Source: Xanthomarina maritima
GTDB taxonomy: Bacteria; Bacteroidota; Bacteroidia; Flavobacteriales; Flavobacteriaceae
Length of the DNA: 64,000 nt
Direction of reading: 5' to 3'
Assembly (NCBI RefSeq): GCF_008084905.1
Contig: NZ_VSFC01000052.1
Coordinates: forward strand, 1 to 64,000
The position numbers and the translations under genes were made by a program. Positions 23,980 through 33,549 of the stretch are shown in pieces. Below the pieces are notes generated by a model, which was not told the origin of the DNA, searched no databases, and saw only the letters and a list, made by a program, of their open reading frames with translations. The stretch's first letter is position 1. The number at the start of each line of letters is the position of its first letter.

Positions 23980-25296
23980 TTAGTATCTGTAATATTCAGG
24001 TTTAAAAGGCCCTTCAACGTCTACACCAATATATTTTGCTTGGTCATCACGAAGTTCGGTTAATTCGACACCAATTTTAGCTAAATGTAATTTGGCTACT
24101 TTTTCATCTAAATGTTTTGGTAACATATAAACTTCGTTTCCATATGCATCTTTGTTTGTCCAAAGTTCTATTTGAGCTAAAGTTTGGTTTGTAAACGAGT
24201 TACTCATAACAAAACTTGGATGACCTGTGGCACAACCTAAATTTACCAAACGACCTTGAGCTAAGATGATTACATCTTTTCCATCTATAGTGTATTTATC
24301 CACTTGTGGTTTAATGGTATTTTTAGTGTTGCCATGGTTTTTGTTCAACCAAGCCATATCAATTTCATTATCAAAGTGCCCAATGTTACATACTATAGTT
24401 TTGTCTTTCATGGCATCAAAATGACGTCCTTGAACGATATCTTTATTTCCTGTAGTTGTAATTACAATATCTGCATTACCAACAACCGTTTCTAATTTTT
24501 TCACTTCAAAACCATCCATAGCAGCTTGTAATGCACAAATAGGATCGATTTCTGTAACCGTTACAATACTTCCAGCGCCTTTAAATGATGCAGCTGTTCC
24601 TTTTCCAACATCGCCATAACCACAAACAACTACACGTTTACCTGCTAACATCACATCAGTAGCACGACGGATGGCATCTACAGCACTTTCACGACAGCCA
24701 TATTTGTTATCAAATTTTGATTTAGTTACACTATCATTTACGTTGATTGCTGGCATAGGCAAGGTTCCTGCTTTCATACGCTCATACAATCTGTGTACAC
24801 CAGTAGTCGTTTCTTCAGATAAACCATTAATTCCTGCAGCTAGTTCAGGGTATTTATCTAAAACCATATTGGTTAAATCGCCACCATCATCCAAAATCAT
24901 GTTTAATGGTTTTCTATCTTCACCAAAAAATAAGGTTTGTTCAATACACCAATCAAACTCTTCTTCAGTCATGTCCTTCCAAGCATATACAGCAGTTCCT
25001 GTAGCAGCAATAGCAGCAGCAGCCTGATCTTGTGTTGAGAATATATTACAAGAACTCCAAGTTACTTCAGCTCCTAAAGCTTGTAAGGTTTCTATTAAAA
25101 CAGCCGTTTGAATGGTCATGTGCAAACATCCAGCAATTCTAGCACCTTTTAATGGTTGTGAGTTTTTGTATTCTTCACGAAGACTCATTAATCCTGGCAT
25201 TTCTGCTTCTGCTAATTCAATTTCTTTTCTTCCCCAAGCTGCTAGTGAGATATCTTTTACCTTATTTGGTACGTAAGCAACAGTTTTTGTATTCAT
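23980..25296 (-). CDS. ahcY: Adenosylhomocysteinase
   Basis: 438 residues, the usual length. It splits S-adenosylhomocysteine into adenosine and homocysteine to keep methylation running, with bound NAD. Visible: [21 protein letters not shown], the NAD site [28 protein letters not shown], and the C-terminal [14 protein letters not shown] to KPEYYRY, which closes the neighbouring subunit's NAD site. It stands alone with its own promoter and terminator. Confidence 0.97.
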   Translation of the reverse strand: MNTKTVAYVPNKVKDISLAAWGRKEIELAEAEMPGLMSLREEYKNSQPLKGARIAGCLHMTIQTAVLIETLQALGAEVTWSSCNIFSTQDQAAAAIAATGTAVYAWKDMTEEEFDWCIEQTLFFGEDRKPLNMILDDGGDLTNMVLDKYPELAAGINGLSEETTTGVHRLYERMKAGTLPMPAINVNDSVTKSKFDNKYGCRESAVDAIRRATDVMLAGKRVVVCGYGDVGKGTAASFKGAGSIVTVTEIDPICALQAAMDGFEVKKLETVVGNADIVITTTGNKDIVQGRHFDAMKDKTIVCNIGHFDNEIDMAWLNKNHGNTKNTIKPQVDKYTIDGKDVIILAQGRLVNLGCATGHPSFVMSNSFTNQTLAQIELWTNKDAYGNEVYMLPKHLDEKVAKLHLAKIGVELTELRDDQAKYIGVDVEGPFKPEYYRY

Positions 25297-25400
25297 AATT
25301 AATTTTTTCTTAATGTTTTTTATAGTCTAACAACTTTGGCAATAGCACTTAAAATAGTTAAATTCGCTTGCCAGAATGGTTAAATCTGCCTTAGGCAGTG

Positions 25401-25408
25401 CAAAGATA
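25401..25408 (-). promoter_or_regulatory. Putative -7 box for ahcY
   Basis: TATCTTTG on the minus strand fits TAnnTTTG. It would give a ~100-base leader that begins with a CTGCC-TTA-GGCAG hairpin (25386-25398). No clear -33 box is visible. No known riboswitch was recognised in the leader. Confidence 0.55.
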
Positions 25409-25431
25409 ACTAATAACTTTTAGAATATTAA

Positions 25432-26061
25432 ATGCCTCTTTATAAAACCCTTAATCCCAATTCACAAACTACTGTTAAAATCTGGAAGATTACAGAATCT
25501 TATAACGATTTATTACAGCCAATTAAATTGAAACCTGAAAACTTGAAACGTGTTTTAGGAATGAAAAGTGAATTGCATCAACGTGGCTTTTTAAGTGTCA
25601 GACATTTGCTCGCTGAATTTGGTTATACTGATTCCGATTTGTTTTACGACGAAAACGGAAAACCACATTTAAAAGATGGAAAACATATTTCAATTACACA
25701 TTCTTTTACTTTTTCAGGGCTTGTGGTAAGCGACTTTCAGGTTGGGATTGATATTGAAAAGCAACGAAAAAAAATTGGTGTCATTGCGCATAAATTCATG
25801 GAATATGAGTTTCAGTATTTAAAAGTAGACGAACCTGATTATATTAATAAATTAACGGTTATTTGGTGCATTAAAGAATCCTTATACAAGCTTTTTGCAA
25901 CGCCTGGCTTAAGTTTTTTGCAGCACACTTTAGTTATTCCGTTTACAATGGATGAAGAATCAACAGTTGCTTGGATAGATTACGAAGATAAAAAATATAG
26001 ATACAGTACCACGTTTTTAGAATTTGAAGGTTTTACTTGTGCTTACGCTTTACCATCATAA
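25432..26061 (+). CDS. 4'-phosphopantetheinyl transferase superfamily protein
   Basis: 209 residues. These enzymes move phosphopantetheine from CoA to a serine of carrier proteins. Visible are KHISITHSFTFSGLVVS, the metal-binding VGIDIE motif and the WCIKESLYKLF motif. The double-domain length suggests an Sfp/AcpT-like rather than AcpS-type enzyme. It is followed without gap by the PcrB-like gene. Confidence 0.88.
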   Translation: MPLYKTLNPNSQTTVKIWKITESYNDLLQPIKLKPENLKRVLGMKSELHQRGFLSVRHLLAEFGYTDSDLFYDENGKPHLKDGKHISITHSFTFSGLVVSDFQVGIDIEKQRKKIGVIAHKFMEYEFQYLKVDEPDYINKLTVIWCIKESLYKLFATPGLSFLQHTLVIPFTMDEESTVAWIDYEDKKYRYSTTFLEFEGFTCAYALPS

Positions 26062-26787
26062 ATGAAAGCCATCTACACCAACATATTACAGGCAGTTTCT
26101 AATGGTGAAAAATTACTGGCTATTCTTATTGATCCTGATAAATTTTTATTAAATAACACACAAAATTTTATAGATAAGATTGAAAAATCTATAGCAACAC
26201 ATATTTTTATTGGAGGAAGTACTGTGGATGATTTTGTCACTGAAACCTTGATTTCTGAAATAAAAAAATTCTCCCAATTACCAATTGTATTGTTCCCTGG
26301 AGATGTGTCACAAATTACCAATCAAGCAGATGCCTTGCTATTTCTATCTTTAATTTCGGGTAGAAATCCAGAGTATTTAATAGGAAAGCAAGTTAAGGCT
26401 GTTTCAAAATTACGACAAATGAATTTGGAAATAATCTCAACAGGATATGTTTTAATAGAGAATGGGAAAAAAACTGCTGTTCAACGAGTAACAGAAACTA
26501 AACCACTATCAAGAACGCATATTCAAAATATTGTTGATACAGCCAAAGCTGGCGAATTATTAGGAATGAAATTAATTTATTTGGAAGCTGGAAGTGGCGC
26601 TTTGCATCCAATTCCTTTAGACATTATATCTAAAGTAAAGAGCGAATTAACCGTACCTTTGATTGTTGGTGGTGGCATTAAAACAAAAGAACAATTAGAA
26701 GACGCTTATAATGCTGGAGCAGACTTAGTTGTTATAGGTACTGCCTTTGAAAATGATGAAAGCTTTTTTGAAGAATTAAAGAGCTAA
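26062..26787 (+). CDS. Geranylgeranylglyceryl phosphate synthase family (PcrB-like)
   Basis: 241 residues of TIM-barrel type: LAILIDPDKF near the N-terminus, HIFIGGSTVDD, LIYLEAGSGAL, IVGGGIKTKEQLEDAYNAGADLVVIGTAFE (phosphate-binding C-terminal strands). The family joins a polyprenyl diphosphate to glycerol-1-phosphate. Bacteroidota members have been shown to make such ether lipids in vitro. Product chain length cannot be read from sequence by eye. The 3' end overlaps that of the convergent AsmA-like gene by 4 bases. Confidence 0.88.
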   Translation: MKAIYTNILQAVSNGEKLLAILIDPDKFLLNNTQNFIDKIEKSIATHIFIGGSTVDDFVTETLISEIKKFSQLPIVLFPGDVSQITNQADALLFLSLISGRNPEYLIGKQVKAVSKLRQMNLEIISTGYVLIENGKKTAVQRVTETKPLSRTHIQNIVDTAKAGELLGMKLIYLEAGSGALHPIPLDIISKVKSELTVPLIVGGGIKTKEQLEDAYNAGADLVVIGTAFENDESFFEELKS

Positions 26788-29700
26788 AAATCTAATTCTT
26801 TTTGAATACTTAATTTTTTATTAATAACAGTACTATCTGCCTTATTCAACAAGCGTTCTTTTTCAGTAAAATAATATTTGTACTTGGCTTTAGTGATATC
26901 TATATTATAATCTTCAAAATCTCCTAAAACATCAACTCCTGCTTTAAAAGGGACAGGCGATTTTAGGATGGAGATATGATAATTGTAAGTTTTGTCTAAA
27001 TTTTGAATGCCTCCAGCAGCAATACGATAGCGATCTAATGTTAATTCGGCAGGAAAAATTTCTAACTGACTGTTTTCAATACTCATTTCAACATGAAAAC
27101 TATCTATAAGATTTCGTTCTTTGTTTTTAAACATCAATGTTTTTGAAATTTCAGCAAAGGTTGGACTATCAAACACAATGAGATTTTTTGCTTGAAGCGC
27201 TGCAATACTTTTAACAGATGGAATTAAAACATGCATGTCTTTGTTGAGTTTAGCAGAACCTTTCATTCTAAAATCCACTTTACCGTCAAAAGATTTAGAC
27301 ATTGGGAATAAGGAATCTAACGTTGGAAAAAGTGCAGTTAAATTTTTCATTTGAATGTGTTCCAAATTCATTTTATAATTGATTTCAGCTTCATCTTCTG
27401 TTTTGGCCTTATAATTTAAACTTGCTATAATATTGGCAGCCAAAGTTTCTAAATATAAGTTTTGAAGATCTAATTCCTGATTTTTTAAAGTTACCAATCC
27501 ATGAATATTTGTGAAATCTAGATTGTCAAATCTAACTTTCTTAATATTGGTGTTAAATGTGAATTGAATATTATCAGGAACTATAAAAGTTGATTTTTTT
27601 GAAGTGGCAGTTGTGTCTGTTTTTATGGTGTTTGGATCAATTATTTCAGTTGAAGCTTCTTGTTTGCTGTTTAGTATGGACATAAGTTGATTTGTATCAA
27701 TATAGTCGGCATCTAAATTTAATTCTGCTTCAAAATCTTTTTTGTTCTGTAAGGATGCTATAAAATGTGAAACCTTTCCTGTAAGTGTCGCATCCGAATT
27801 CCCAAACTTAAAGGCTGCTTTATTCAAAAGGAGGTCGTTATTTTTTATGGAAACAACCGTTTGTTTCATTTCTAATAGTAACGGAAATTTTGGTGTGTTC
27901 ACATAAAGCGCATTAAATTCCACGCTTCCTTTGGGTTGCCAATGCTTGGTTTCGTCGTTTTCAAAAGTAAGGTTATAATTTCCGTTTTTCATCCCAATAA
28001 ACCGTTTGTAGCCCCAAATAGCAACACTGTCTATGGTAAATTGACTAACAATTAAAGGTCTTTTTTTATAAGCAGTAGATTTAAACAACACTTTGGCATG
28101 ACTATTTTTAATCATTCCTTTTATTGAATCTCCATAAGCGTAATTTAAATCTTTAAGAGATATTTCTGCATGGAGCGTTTTATTATCTGATGCTTGAACT
28201 TGTGTATCTAAAACTAAATTTAAATACTCCAAGGTAAGCTGATGTTTGTTTTTATATTTAAAGGTTAAGCCTTTAAAATCGATCCTTCCGTTTAAATCGT
28301 TGTTAACCTCTGATGTGAATTCTCTTCCAAAAATCACATCTGCATTTTGAGATTGAAATTTAAAATCTTCCGTTTTATGATGCAAATTAACGTTCTTTAA
28401 AAGCATGGTTCCAGAAGCATTAATACGTTTATAATCCTGGTTTATAATGGCTTTTTTTGTAAAGGATGTTTTAAAATCTACTTTAGCAATACCACTAGCA
28501 TCTATGTTTTTATTAATGGGAAAGGCTTCTTTTAATTTGGTAAAATCTATATCTCCATTCAGGCTGGCATTAACAGAAGCATTTTGAATAACATTTGTAA
28601 TCGTTCCTTTGGAATTTAAATGAATACCAGTACCTTTTAATTCTAGTTTATCAATTGTTACGTTTGAATTAGAAAGGGTATTAAAATCGATGGTTGAAGT
28701 TATGTCTGCTTGAAATGTTTCTATTTCACCAGGGAAATTTTTAAATTTAAACGACCCATTTTCAATGTTTAATTGAGCATTAATGTCTGGAAAAACATCT
28801 TTGCCATAAGCACCAATAATATGGGCGTTAAGCACAACTTCTCCTTCAGTGATTAAATCTTTTTTATACTCTAAAATATTTTCTGGAATTAAATCGATAA
28901 AGGTTTTTAACGAAGGTACATTTAGCCTCAAGTTCAAGTTTGTAAACACCTGTTTTTCAGGCTTGTTTATTTTTATATTTCCATCTGCTAAAAATTCGAT
29001 ATTATTGGTATTTAGAATGCTTTTACCAAAAACAAGTTCCTTATTTTGCTTGTTGTAATTCACATCTGTTTTTAAAGTTAATTTTAGCTTGTTTAAGAAA
29101 CGAACCTCATCTTTTATAAAAACAATATCCAAGCCGTTTGTATTTACATTTAAGTCTACACCTTCCTCATTCTTGTTGATTGTGAGATCTAGATTTAAAA
29201 CGGGAATATCAACAAGGGCTTTGGTGAATAAGTCTTCATAGTGCAAATTAGCATTGACAATTTCTAATTTATCAACATTAAAAGTTTTAAGATATTTTGT
29301 GGCATCAATACTTGTTGTATCTGTTTCTATTTCTGTTTCAGATTCTGATGTTTTTAAAATATTCCAATTAGCAAAGCCGTTTTCATTAATTAAAGCATGA
29401 ATTTCAGGATTTATGAACGATGCTTTTTTGATATCGACTTCTTTATTTTGAAGTAATTTAATCAGGTTAAAAGTAAGTTGTAAAGATTCAAATTTAGCAA
29501 GAGTATCGTTTTTAAATTCAACAAGCTTTTCATCTTTCAAAACTTTATAATTAACAATACTTCCATTTTTTAGAGTGATAGAAAAATTAGGAAACGTAGA
29601 AAAAAAAGCAGGATCAATTGTTTGACAAGTAACAGTAGCGTTTACATTCTTGTTAATTAACTCTACTATTTGAGGCGTTATTTTTTCAGGTGTAAACACA

Positions 29701-29795
29701 AAATTAAGTGCAATAGCAATGGCCAGCATTAAAAGAAGAAATGCTGTAAGTAAAAAAAGGAATAATCTTTTAAAAAGTTTTTTATAACCAGCCAT
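26784..29795 (-). CDS. AsmA-like inner-membrane/periplasmic protein
   Basis: 1003 residues. One N-terminal membrane helix (LFLFLLTAFLLLMLAIAIALNFVF) and a very long beta-rich region with repeated short strands, starting with an AsmA-type N-domain (PQIVELINKN, FPNFSITLKNGSI) and ending in an AsmA-like C-domain (LTLDRYRIAAGGIQNLDKTYNYHISILKSP). AsmA/TamB/YhdP relatives form long grooves that carry phospholipid to the outer membrane. The gene stands alone. The transport role is inferred from the family. Confidence 0.85.
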   Translation of the reverse strand: MAGYKKLFKRLFLFLLTAFLLLMLAIAIALNFVFTPEKITPQIVELINKNVNATVTCQTIDPAFFSTFPNFSITLKNGSIVNYKVLKDEKLVEFKNDTLAKFESLQLTFNLIKLLQNKEVDIKKASFINPEIHALINENGFANWNILKTSESETEIETDTTSIDATKYLKTFNVDKLEIVNANLHYEDLFTKALVDIPVLNLDLTINKNEEGVDLNVNTNGLDIVFIKDEVRFLNKLKLTLKTDVNYNKQNKELVFGKSILNTNNIEFLADGNIKINKPEKQVFTNLNLRLNVPSLKTFIDLIPENILEYKKDLITEGEVVLNAHIIGAYGKDVFPDINAQLNIENGSFKFKNFPGEIETFQADITSTIDFNTLSNSNVTIDKLELKGTGIHLNSKGTITNVIQNASVNASLNGDIDFTKLKEAFPINKNIDASGIAKVDFKTSFTKKAIINQDYKRINASGTMLLKNVNLHHKTEDFKFQSQNADVIFGREFTSEVNNDLNGRIDFKGLTFKYKNKHQLTLEYLNLVLDTQVQASDNKTLHAEISLKDLNYAYGDSIKGMIKNSHAKVLFKSTAYKKRPLIVSQFTIDSVAIWGYKRFIGMKNGNYNLTFENDETKHWQPKGSVEFNALYVNTPKFPLLLEMKQTVVSIKNNDLLLNKAAFKFGNSDATLTGKVSHFIASLQNKKDFEAELNLDADYIDTNQLMSILNSKQEASTEIIDPNTIKTDTTATSKKSTFIVPDNIQFTFNTNIKKVRFDNLDFTNIHGLVTLKNQELDLQNLYLETLAANIIASLNYKAKTEDEAEINYKMNLEHIQMKNLTALFPTLDSLFPMSKSFDGKVDFRMKGSAKLNKDMHVLIPSVKSIAALQAKNLIVFDSPTFAEISKTLMFKNKERNLIDSFHVEMSIENSQLEIFPAELTLDRYRIAAGGIQNLDKTYNYHISILKSPVPFKAGVDVLGDFEDYNIDITKAKYKYYFTEKERLLNKADSTVINKKLSIQKELDF

Positions 29796-29933
29796 ATAAC
29801 TATTAAAATATATTTAAAAAGGAAATTTACGATTATAGCTTCACAAAAAAACTTAAAATAGTACTTTTAATTTGGATTTAAAGCATAGTCTGTTTTTTCT
29901 TGTTAATTTTGAAATATATAAAAACAAAATTTA

Positions 29934-30194
29934 ATGGATATATCTGTAGATTTAACCTTATCACCTTTACAAGATGATTACGAAATACATGTTATTAACT
30001 TTATAAAAGAATTGAGAAATTCTAAATTTACGGTTTTAGAAAATCCTTTAAGCACTCAAATATATGGAGAATACGATGAGTTAATGCCATTTTTAACAGC
30101 ACAAATCCATAAATCCTTCGAAGAACAAAAGATATGTGTATTAACCATGAAAATTGTTAAAACAGATAGAAGTGATTATGAACCACATTTTTAA
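29934..30194 (+). CDS. Thiamine-binding protein family (YkoF/MTH1187-like)
   Basis: 86 residues with a ferredoxin-like alpha/beta pattern: MDISVDLTLSPLQDDYEIHV, TVLENPLSTQIYGEYDEL, VLTMKIVKTDR. This matches the Thiamine_BP (DUF77) family, whose YkoF relatives bind thiamine or its pyrimidine part. It overlaps the following PnuC-like gene by 17 bases. It heads a run of genes leading to a TPP-riboswitch-controlled receptor. Confidence 0.82.
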   Translation: MDISVDLTLSPLQDDYEIHVINFIKELRNSKFTVLENPLSTQIYGEYDELMPFLTAQIHKSFEEQKICVLTMKIVKTDRSDYEPHF

Positions 30195-30810
30195 CTTCTT
30201 TTTTGAGCAATACGTAACCTATGAAACCATAGATGTTGTTTTAGAAATTATTGCCGTTATTTTTGGGTTTCTATCGGTCTGGTTTTCCAAACAAAATAAT
30301 ATCTTGGTTTTCCCAACAGGCCTAATAAGCACCAGTATTTTTGTGTATTTACTTTTAAAATGGGGATTATTAGGAGATATGATGATTAATGCCTACTATT
30401 TTATTATGAGTATTTATGGTTGGTATGTTTGGACAAGAAAAGTAGATGCTACTCATGTAACACCTGTTTCATTTACAACAAATAAAGAGAAAACAACAAG
30501 CCTATGGATATTTTTAGCAACCTTGTTATTTGTTTTTATTGTTTATAAATCTTTTAACATGTGGACCAGTTGGGTTGCTTATGTTGATACCATAACTACA
30601 GCTATCTTTTTTGTTGGGATGTGGCTTATGGCACGAAGAAAAGTAGAAAACTGGATTTTTTGGATTATTGGCGATTTAATCTCAATCCCTTTGTATTTTT
30701 ATAAAGGATTTACCTTTACCAGTTTTCAATATTTAGGATTTACAATAATTGCCATTTATGGATATGTAGCATGGAAGAAACTCTTAAACAACAAGACAGT
30801 AGCTGCATAA
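30178..30810 (+). CDS. PnuC-family transporter (nicotinamide riboside or thiamine)
   Basis: 210 residues with seven or so hydrophobic segments and PnuC features (YGWYVWTRK, VGMWLMARRKVENWIFWIIGD, FQYLGFTIIAIYGYVAW). ATG 30178 (MNHIFNFFFEQY) is preferred over the in-frame TTG at 30154. PnuC proteins take up nicotinamide riboside by facilitated diffusion with trapping by phosphorylation. A thiamine-specific subgroup, PnuT, also exists in Bacteroidota. The upstream thiamine-binding gene favours thiamine, whereas the downstream NadR-like kinase favours nicotinamide riboside. Confidence 0.88.
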   Translation: MNHIFNFFFEQYVTYETIDVVLEIIAVIFGFLSVWFSKQNNILVFPTGLISTSIFVYLLLKWGLLGDMMINAYYFIMSIYGWYVWTRKVDATHVTPVSFTTNKEKTTSLWIFLATLLFVFIVYKSFNMWTSWVAYVDTITTAIFFVGMWLMARRKVENWIFWIIGDLISIPLYFYKGFTFTSFQYLGFTIIAIYGYVAWKKLLNNKTVAA

Positions 30811-31334
30811 AAGTAGTTTTATTTGGACCAGAATCTACTGGCAAAACAGTTTTAGCTAAAAAACTGGCAGCATATTATAAAACACTTTGGGTTCCGGAGT
30901 TTTCAAGAATATATGCCGAAGAAAAAATTAAAGACAACGAGTTATTAACCAAAAATGATGTTTTGCCTATAGCTATTGGACAAATGGTATTAGAAAATGC
31001 CTTAGCAAAACAAGTAGACAAATTACTTATTTGCGATACTAATTTGTTAGAAACAAAAGTGTATAGCCAAGAATATTATAATGGCTATTCTCCTGAAGTA
31101 TTGGACAAATATGCTCTTGAAAATAGCTATAATCTCTATTTTTTAACTAATATTGATGTCCCTTGGGAAGAAGATGGTATTCGAGATAAACCCAATAAAA
31201 GAGAAGACATGTTTAAAGCATTTCAAAAAGCTTTAACAATAAATAAAATTCCCTATGTGTTATTAAATGGAAGTTTACCAAACAGATTGGAAATTGCCAT
31301 AAAGCACATAGATAAATTGCTAAAAAATAACTGA
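30771..31334 (+). CDS. NadR-like AAA kinase (nicotinamide-riboside kinase candidate)
   Basis: 187 residues with a P-loop VVLFGPESTGKTVLAKKLA, the WVPEFSRIYAEEK and LICDTNLLETKVYSQEYY motifs of the kinase domain of NadR, and YFLTNIDVPWEEDGIRD. In NadR this domain phosphorylates nicotinamide riboside. The adenylyltransferase domain of full NadR is missing. It overlaps the PnuC-like gene by 40 bases, so transport and trapping are probably coupled. Confidence 0.82.
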   Translation: MEETLKQQDSSCIKVVLFGPESTGKTVLAKKLAAYYKTLWVPEFSRIYAEEKIKDNELLTKNDVLPIAIGQMVLENALAKQVDKLLICDTNLLETKVYSQEYYNGYSPEVLDKYALENSYNLYFLTNIDVPWEEDGIRDKPNKREDMFKAFQKALTINKIPYVLLNGSLPNRLEIAIKHIDKLLKNN

Positions 31335-32885
31335 ATGTTTTCAGATAAAGACATACATCTAATAGAGAATAAAGGTTTAACTGTAGAAAAAGTAACCTCA
31401 CAAATAGAGTTGTTTAAAACAGGATTGCCATATGTAAATTTGCAATCTGTAGCCATTATTAATAATGGAATTTTACAACTTACTAATGAAGAAAAAAAAG
31501 CATCAATAGATTTGTTTGAGGCGCAAAGAAATAACTATTCCATTATTAAGTTTGTTCCAGCATCAGGTGCTGCTACAAGAATGTTTAAATCTTTTTTTAG
31601 TTTTATTGAAGATTATAATCCTGATCAAGAAACAGTAAATGCGTATATAAATAGAACAAAAGAATCTGCTTTAGCTGTGTTTTTTGTAGGCTTGGAAAAA
31701 TTACCTTTTTATAAAAAAGTTTTAAATAAAATTGAAAAAGTATATCCTGAATATGATACATCATCAACAGATAAACAACGCTTAATGTTTGTAAAAACCA
31801 TGTTAGATGTAGATAAATTAAACTATGGTTTTTATCCAAAAGGCTTATTACCATTTCATCAATATAAAGAGCATATTGCTACAGCTTTTGAAGAACATTT
31901 ATTCGAAGCAGCTTTATATGCCTCTAGTAACAATAAGGCTAATATACACTACACTATTTCAGAGAAATATAAAGATATTTTTGATGATGAATTTAAAAAA
32001 ATACAAACTATTGTAGAGCGAAAAACCAATACAAAATTTGAAATTTCTTTCTCTTATCAAAAAGAAGCCACAGATACTATAGCAGTAACAGAACATAACA
32101 AACCTTTTAGATTAGAAGATGGAAGTTTATTGTTTAGACCTTCTGGTCATGGAGCTTTGCTTTCAAATTTAAACGATTTAGATGCAGATATCATTTTTAT
32201 TAAAAATATTGATAATGTTGTAGTTTTTAAATACGAAAGTGAAGTTAGTGAGTTCAAAAAAATGCTAGCTGGAATATTAATTAATGTTCAAACAAAAGCT
32301 TTTAATTATTTAGAGAAGTTAGAATCTAACCATACTTCTGAAGCAGATATTTTAGAAATTGCTACGTTTTTGACTAACAAAATGAATGTGGTTATATCTT
32401 CTGAATTTGAAAAATATGCAACCGAATATCAAGTTGCTTATTTAAAAGATAAATTAAACCGTCCGATTCGTGTTTGTGGGATGGTTAAAAATGAAGGAGA
32501 GCCAGGTGGTGGTCCTTTTTGGGTAAAAGATGAAAGTGGACAAATTTCACTTCAAATTGTGGAATCTGCTCAAATTAATAAAAAGGATAAACACCAAAAA
32601 GACATCTTAAAGAATGCAACACATTTTAATCCTGTTGATTTGGTTTGTGGTATTAAAGATTACAAAGGCAACCCTTTTAATTTAGAGGAATTTGTAGACC
32701 ATAAAACGGCTTTTATAACCATGAAAACAAAAACTGGAAAAGATTTAAAAGCTCTAGAGTTACCAGGTTTATGGAATGGAAGCATGGCAAACTGGAATAC
32801 CATTTTTGTTGAAGTACCACTTATTACTTTTAATCCTGTAAAAACAGTAACAGATTTATTAAAACCTACTCATCAAGTAAAGTAA
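31335..32885 (+). CDS. DUF4301 family protein
   Basis: 516 residues. FVPASGAATRMFKSFFSF near residue 75 resembles the nucleotide-sugar pyrophosphorylase signature GxxxR. Other conserved stretches are PKGLLPFHQYKEH, RPSGHGALLSNLNDLDADIIFIKNIDNVV and MVKNEGEPGGGPFWV. The family is Bacteroidota-specific and uncharacterised; a nucleotidyltransferase-type activity is a guess from these motifs. It abuts the preceding kinase gene and continues the same operon. Confidence 0.85.
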   Translation: MFSDKDIHLIENKGLTVEKVTSQIELFKTGLPYVNLQSVAIINNGILQLTNEEKKASIDLFEAQRNNYSIIKFVPASGAATRMFKSFFSFIEDYNPDQETVNAYINRTKESALAVFFVGLEKLPFYKKVLNKIEKVYPEYDTSSTDKQRLMFVKTMLDVDKLNYGFYPKGLLPFHQYKEHIATAFEEHLFEAALYASSNNKANIHYTISEKYKDIFDDEFKKIQTIVERKTNTKFEISFSYQKEATDTIAVTEHNKPFRLEDGSLLFRPSGHGALLSNLNDLDADIIFIKNIDNVVVFKYESEVSEFKKMLAGILINVQTKAFNYLEKLESNHTSEADILEIATFLTNKMNVVISSEFEKYATEYQVAYLKDKLNRPIRVCGMVKNEGEPGGGPFWVKDESGQISLQIVESAQINKKDKHQKDILKNATHFNPVDLVCGIKDYKGNPFNLEEFVDHKTAFITMKTKTGKDLKALELPGLWNGSMANWNTIFVEVPLITFNPVKTVTDLLKPTHQVK

Positions 32886-32886
32886 T

Positions 32887-33294
32887 ATGTTCGATGAAGG
32901 TTTACTTATAAATGAATTAGCTTTCAAAGCTATTAGAAGTTCTGGTTCAGGTGGTCAGCACGTAAATAAAGTGTCTTCTAAAATGGTGCTGAATTTCGAT
33001 TTAACAAATTCTCAAGTATTTTCAGAAGAACAGAAAACACTAATGTTTAAAAATTTGGCAAACAGATTAACTGCAGATGGAATTCTAATTCTTCAATGCG
33101 ACGAAAGCAGAAGTCAACATAAAAATAAAGAGTTAGTTATAAAACGCTTTTTAGAACTGATTCATCAAGGATTAATGGTACCTAAAAAGAGAAAACCTAC
33201 TAAAATTCCGAAAGCGGTCAAGCTAAAACGATTATCGAAAAAGAAGCAACAAGCTGATAAAAAAGCGAATAGGAAACCACCAGAAATAACTTAA
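32887..33294 (+). CDS. arfB: ArfB/YaeJ-type peptidyl-tRNA hydrolase
   Basis: 135 residues with the catalytic GGQ of class I release factors (RSSGSGGQHVNKVSSKM) and a basic, disordered C-terminal tail (KRKPTKIPK, KKKQQADKKANRK) that in ArfB enters the empty mRNA channel. It frees peptides from ribosomes stalled without a stop codon. It begins 1 base after the DUF4301 stop and ends the operon. Confidence 0.92.
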   Translation: MFDEGLLINELAFKAIRSSGSGGQHVNKVSSKMVLNFDLTNSQVFSEEQKTLMFKNLANRLTADGILILQCDESRSQHKNKELVIKRFLELIHQGLMVPKKRKPTKIPKAVKLKRLSKKKQQADKKANRKPPEIT

Positions 33295-33311
33295 ATAATT
33301 TTTAATTACTA

Positions 33312-33342
33312 CTTGTAAATTATTAATTGATACCTATCTTTG
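33312..33342 (+). promoter_or_regulatory. Promoter of the TPP-riboswitch transcript
   Basis: CTTG (33312-33315), 19 bases, then TATCTTTG (33335-33342), one mismatch from the Bacteroidota consensus. It puts the transcript start at about 33349, directly at the riboswitch. Confidence 0.75.
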
Positions 33343-33347
33343 CAGCG

Positions 33348-33427
33348 TTCTCAAAAAGGGGTGCCTATTATCGGCTGAGATCATACCCATTGAACCTAGA
33401 ACAGGTAATGCTGTTTAGGAATTTTAA
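33348..33427 (+). ncRNA. TPP (thiamine pyrophosphate) riboswitch
   Basis: The THI-box core is clear: GGGGTGCC (33358-33365), GGCTGAGATCATACCC (33373-33388), TGAACCTAGAACAGGTAATG (33391-33410) and the closing TTAGGAA. TPP riboswitches bind thiamine pyrophosphate through the CTGAGA and ACCT/GGTAATG elements and usually turn the downstream gene off when TPP is abundant. The controlled gene is the TonB-dependent receptor starting at 33550. Confidence 0.95.
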
Positions 33428-33488
33428 ACAAAATGATGATGTCATTGCGAGGAGTTATATAACGACGTGGCAATCTCATCATTTTTAA
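33428..33488 (+). repeat. REP-like palindrome between riboswitch and receptor gene
   Basis: The stretch AAACAAAATGATGATGTCAT, then TGCGAGGAG, and later GGCAATCTCATCATTTTTAA forms an imperfect long hairpin: AAAATGATGA pairs with TCATCATTTT, and ATTGC with GCAAT. The GTCATTGCGAGGAG...GCAATCTC core is a repeat type known from Flavobacteriaceae intergenic DNA. It ends in five T, so it could also act as a terminator. Confidence 0.65.
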
Positions 33489-33549
33489 ACTATCAATTAT
33501 TAACAAAGAATAATAACCTCTTTTTATTCGTATAAATTTATTTTATCGG

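Noticed and set aside
25297-25400. A SAM/SAH riboswitch in the ahcY leader
   Set aside because: Only a short CTGCC/GGCAG hairpin is seen; no conserved SAH or SAM riboswitch core could be recognised.
33313-33427. A tRNA-like or sRNA gene before the TonB receptor
   Set aside because: All conserved THI-box elements are present, so it is a TPP riboswitch.
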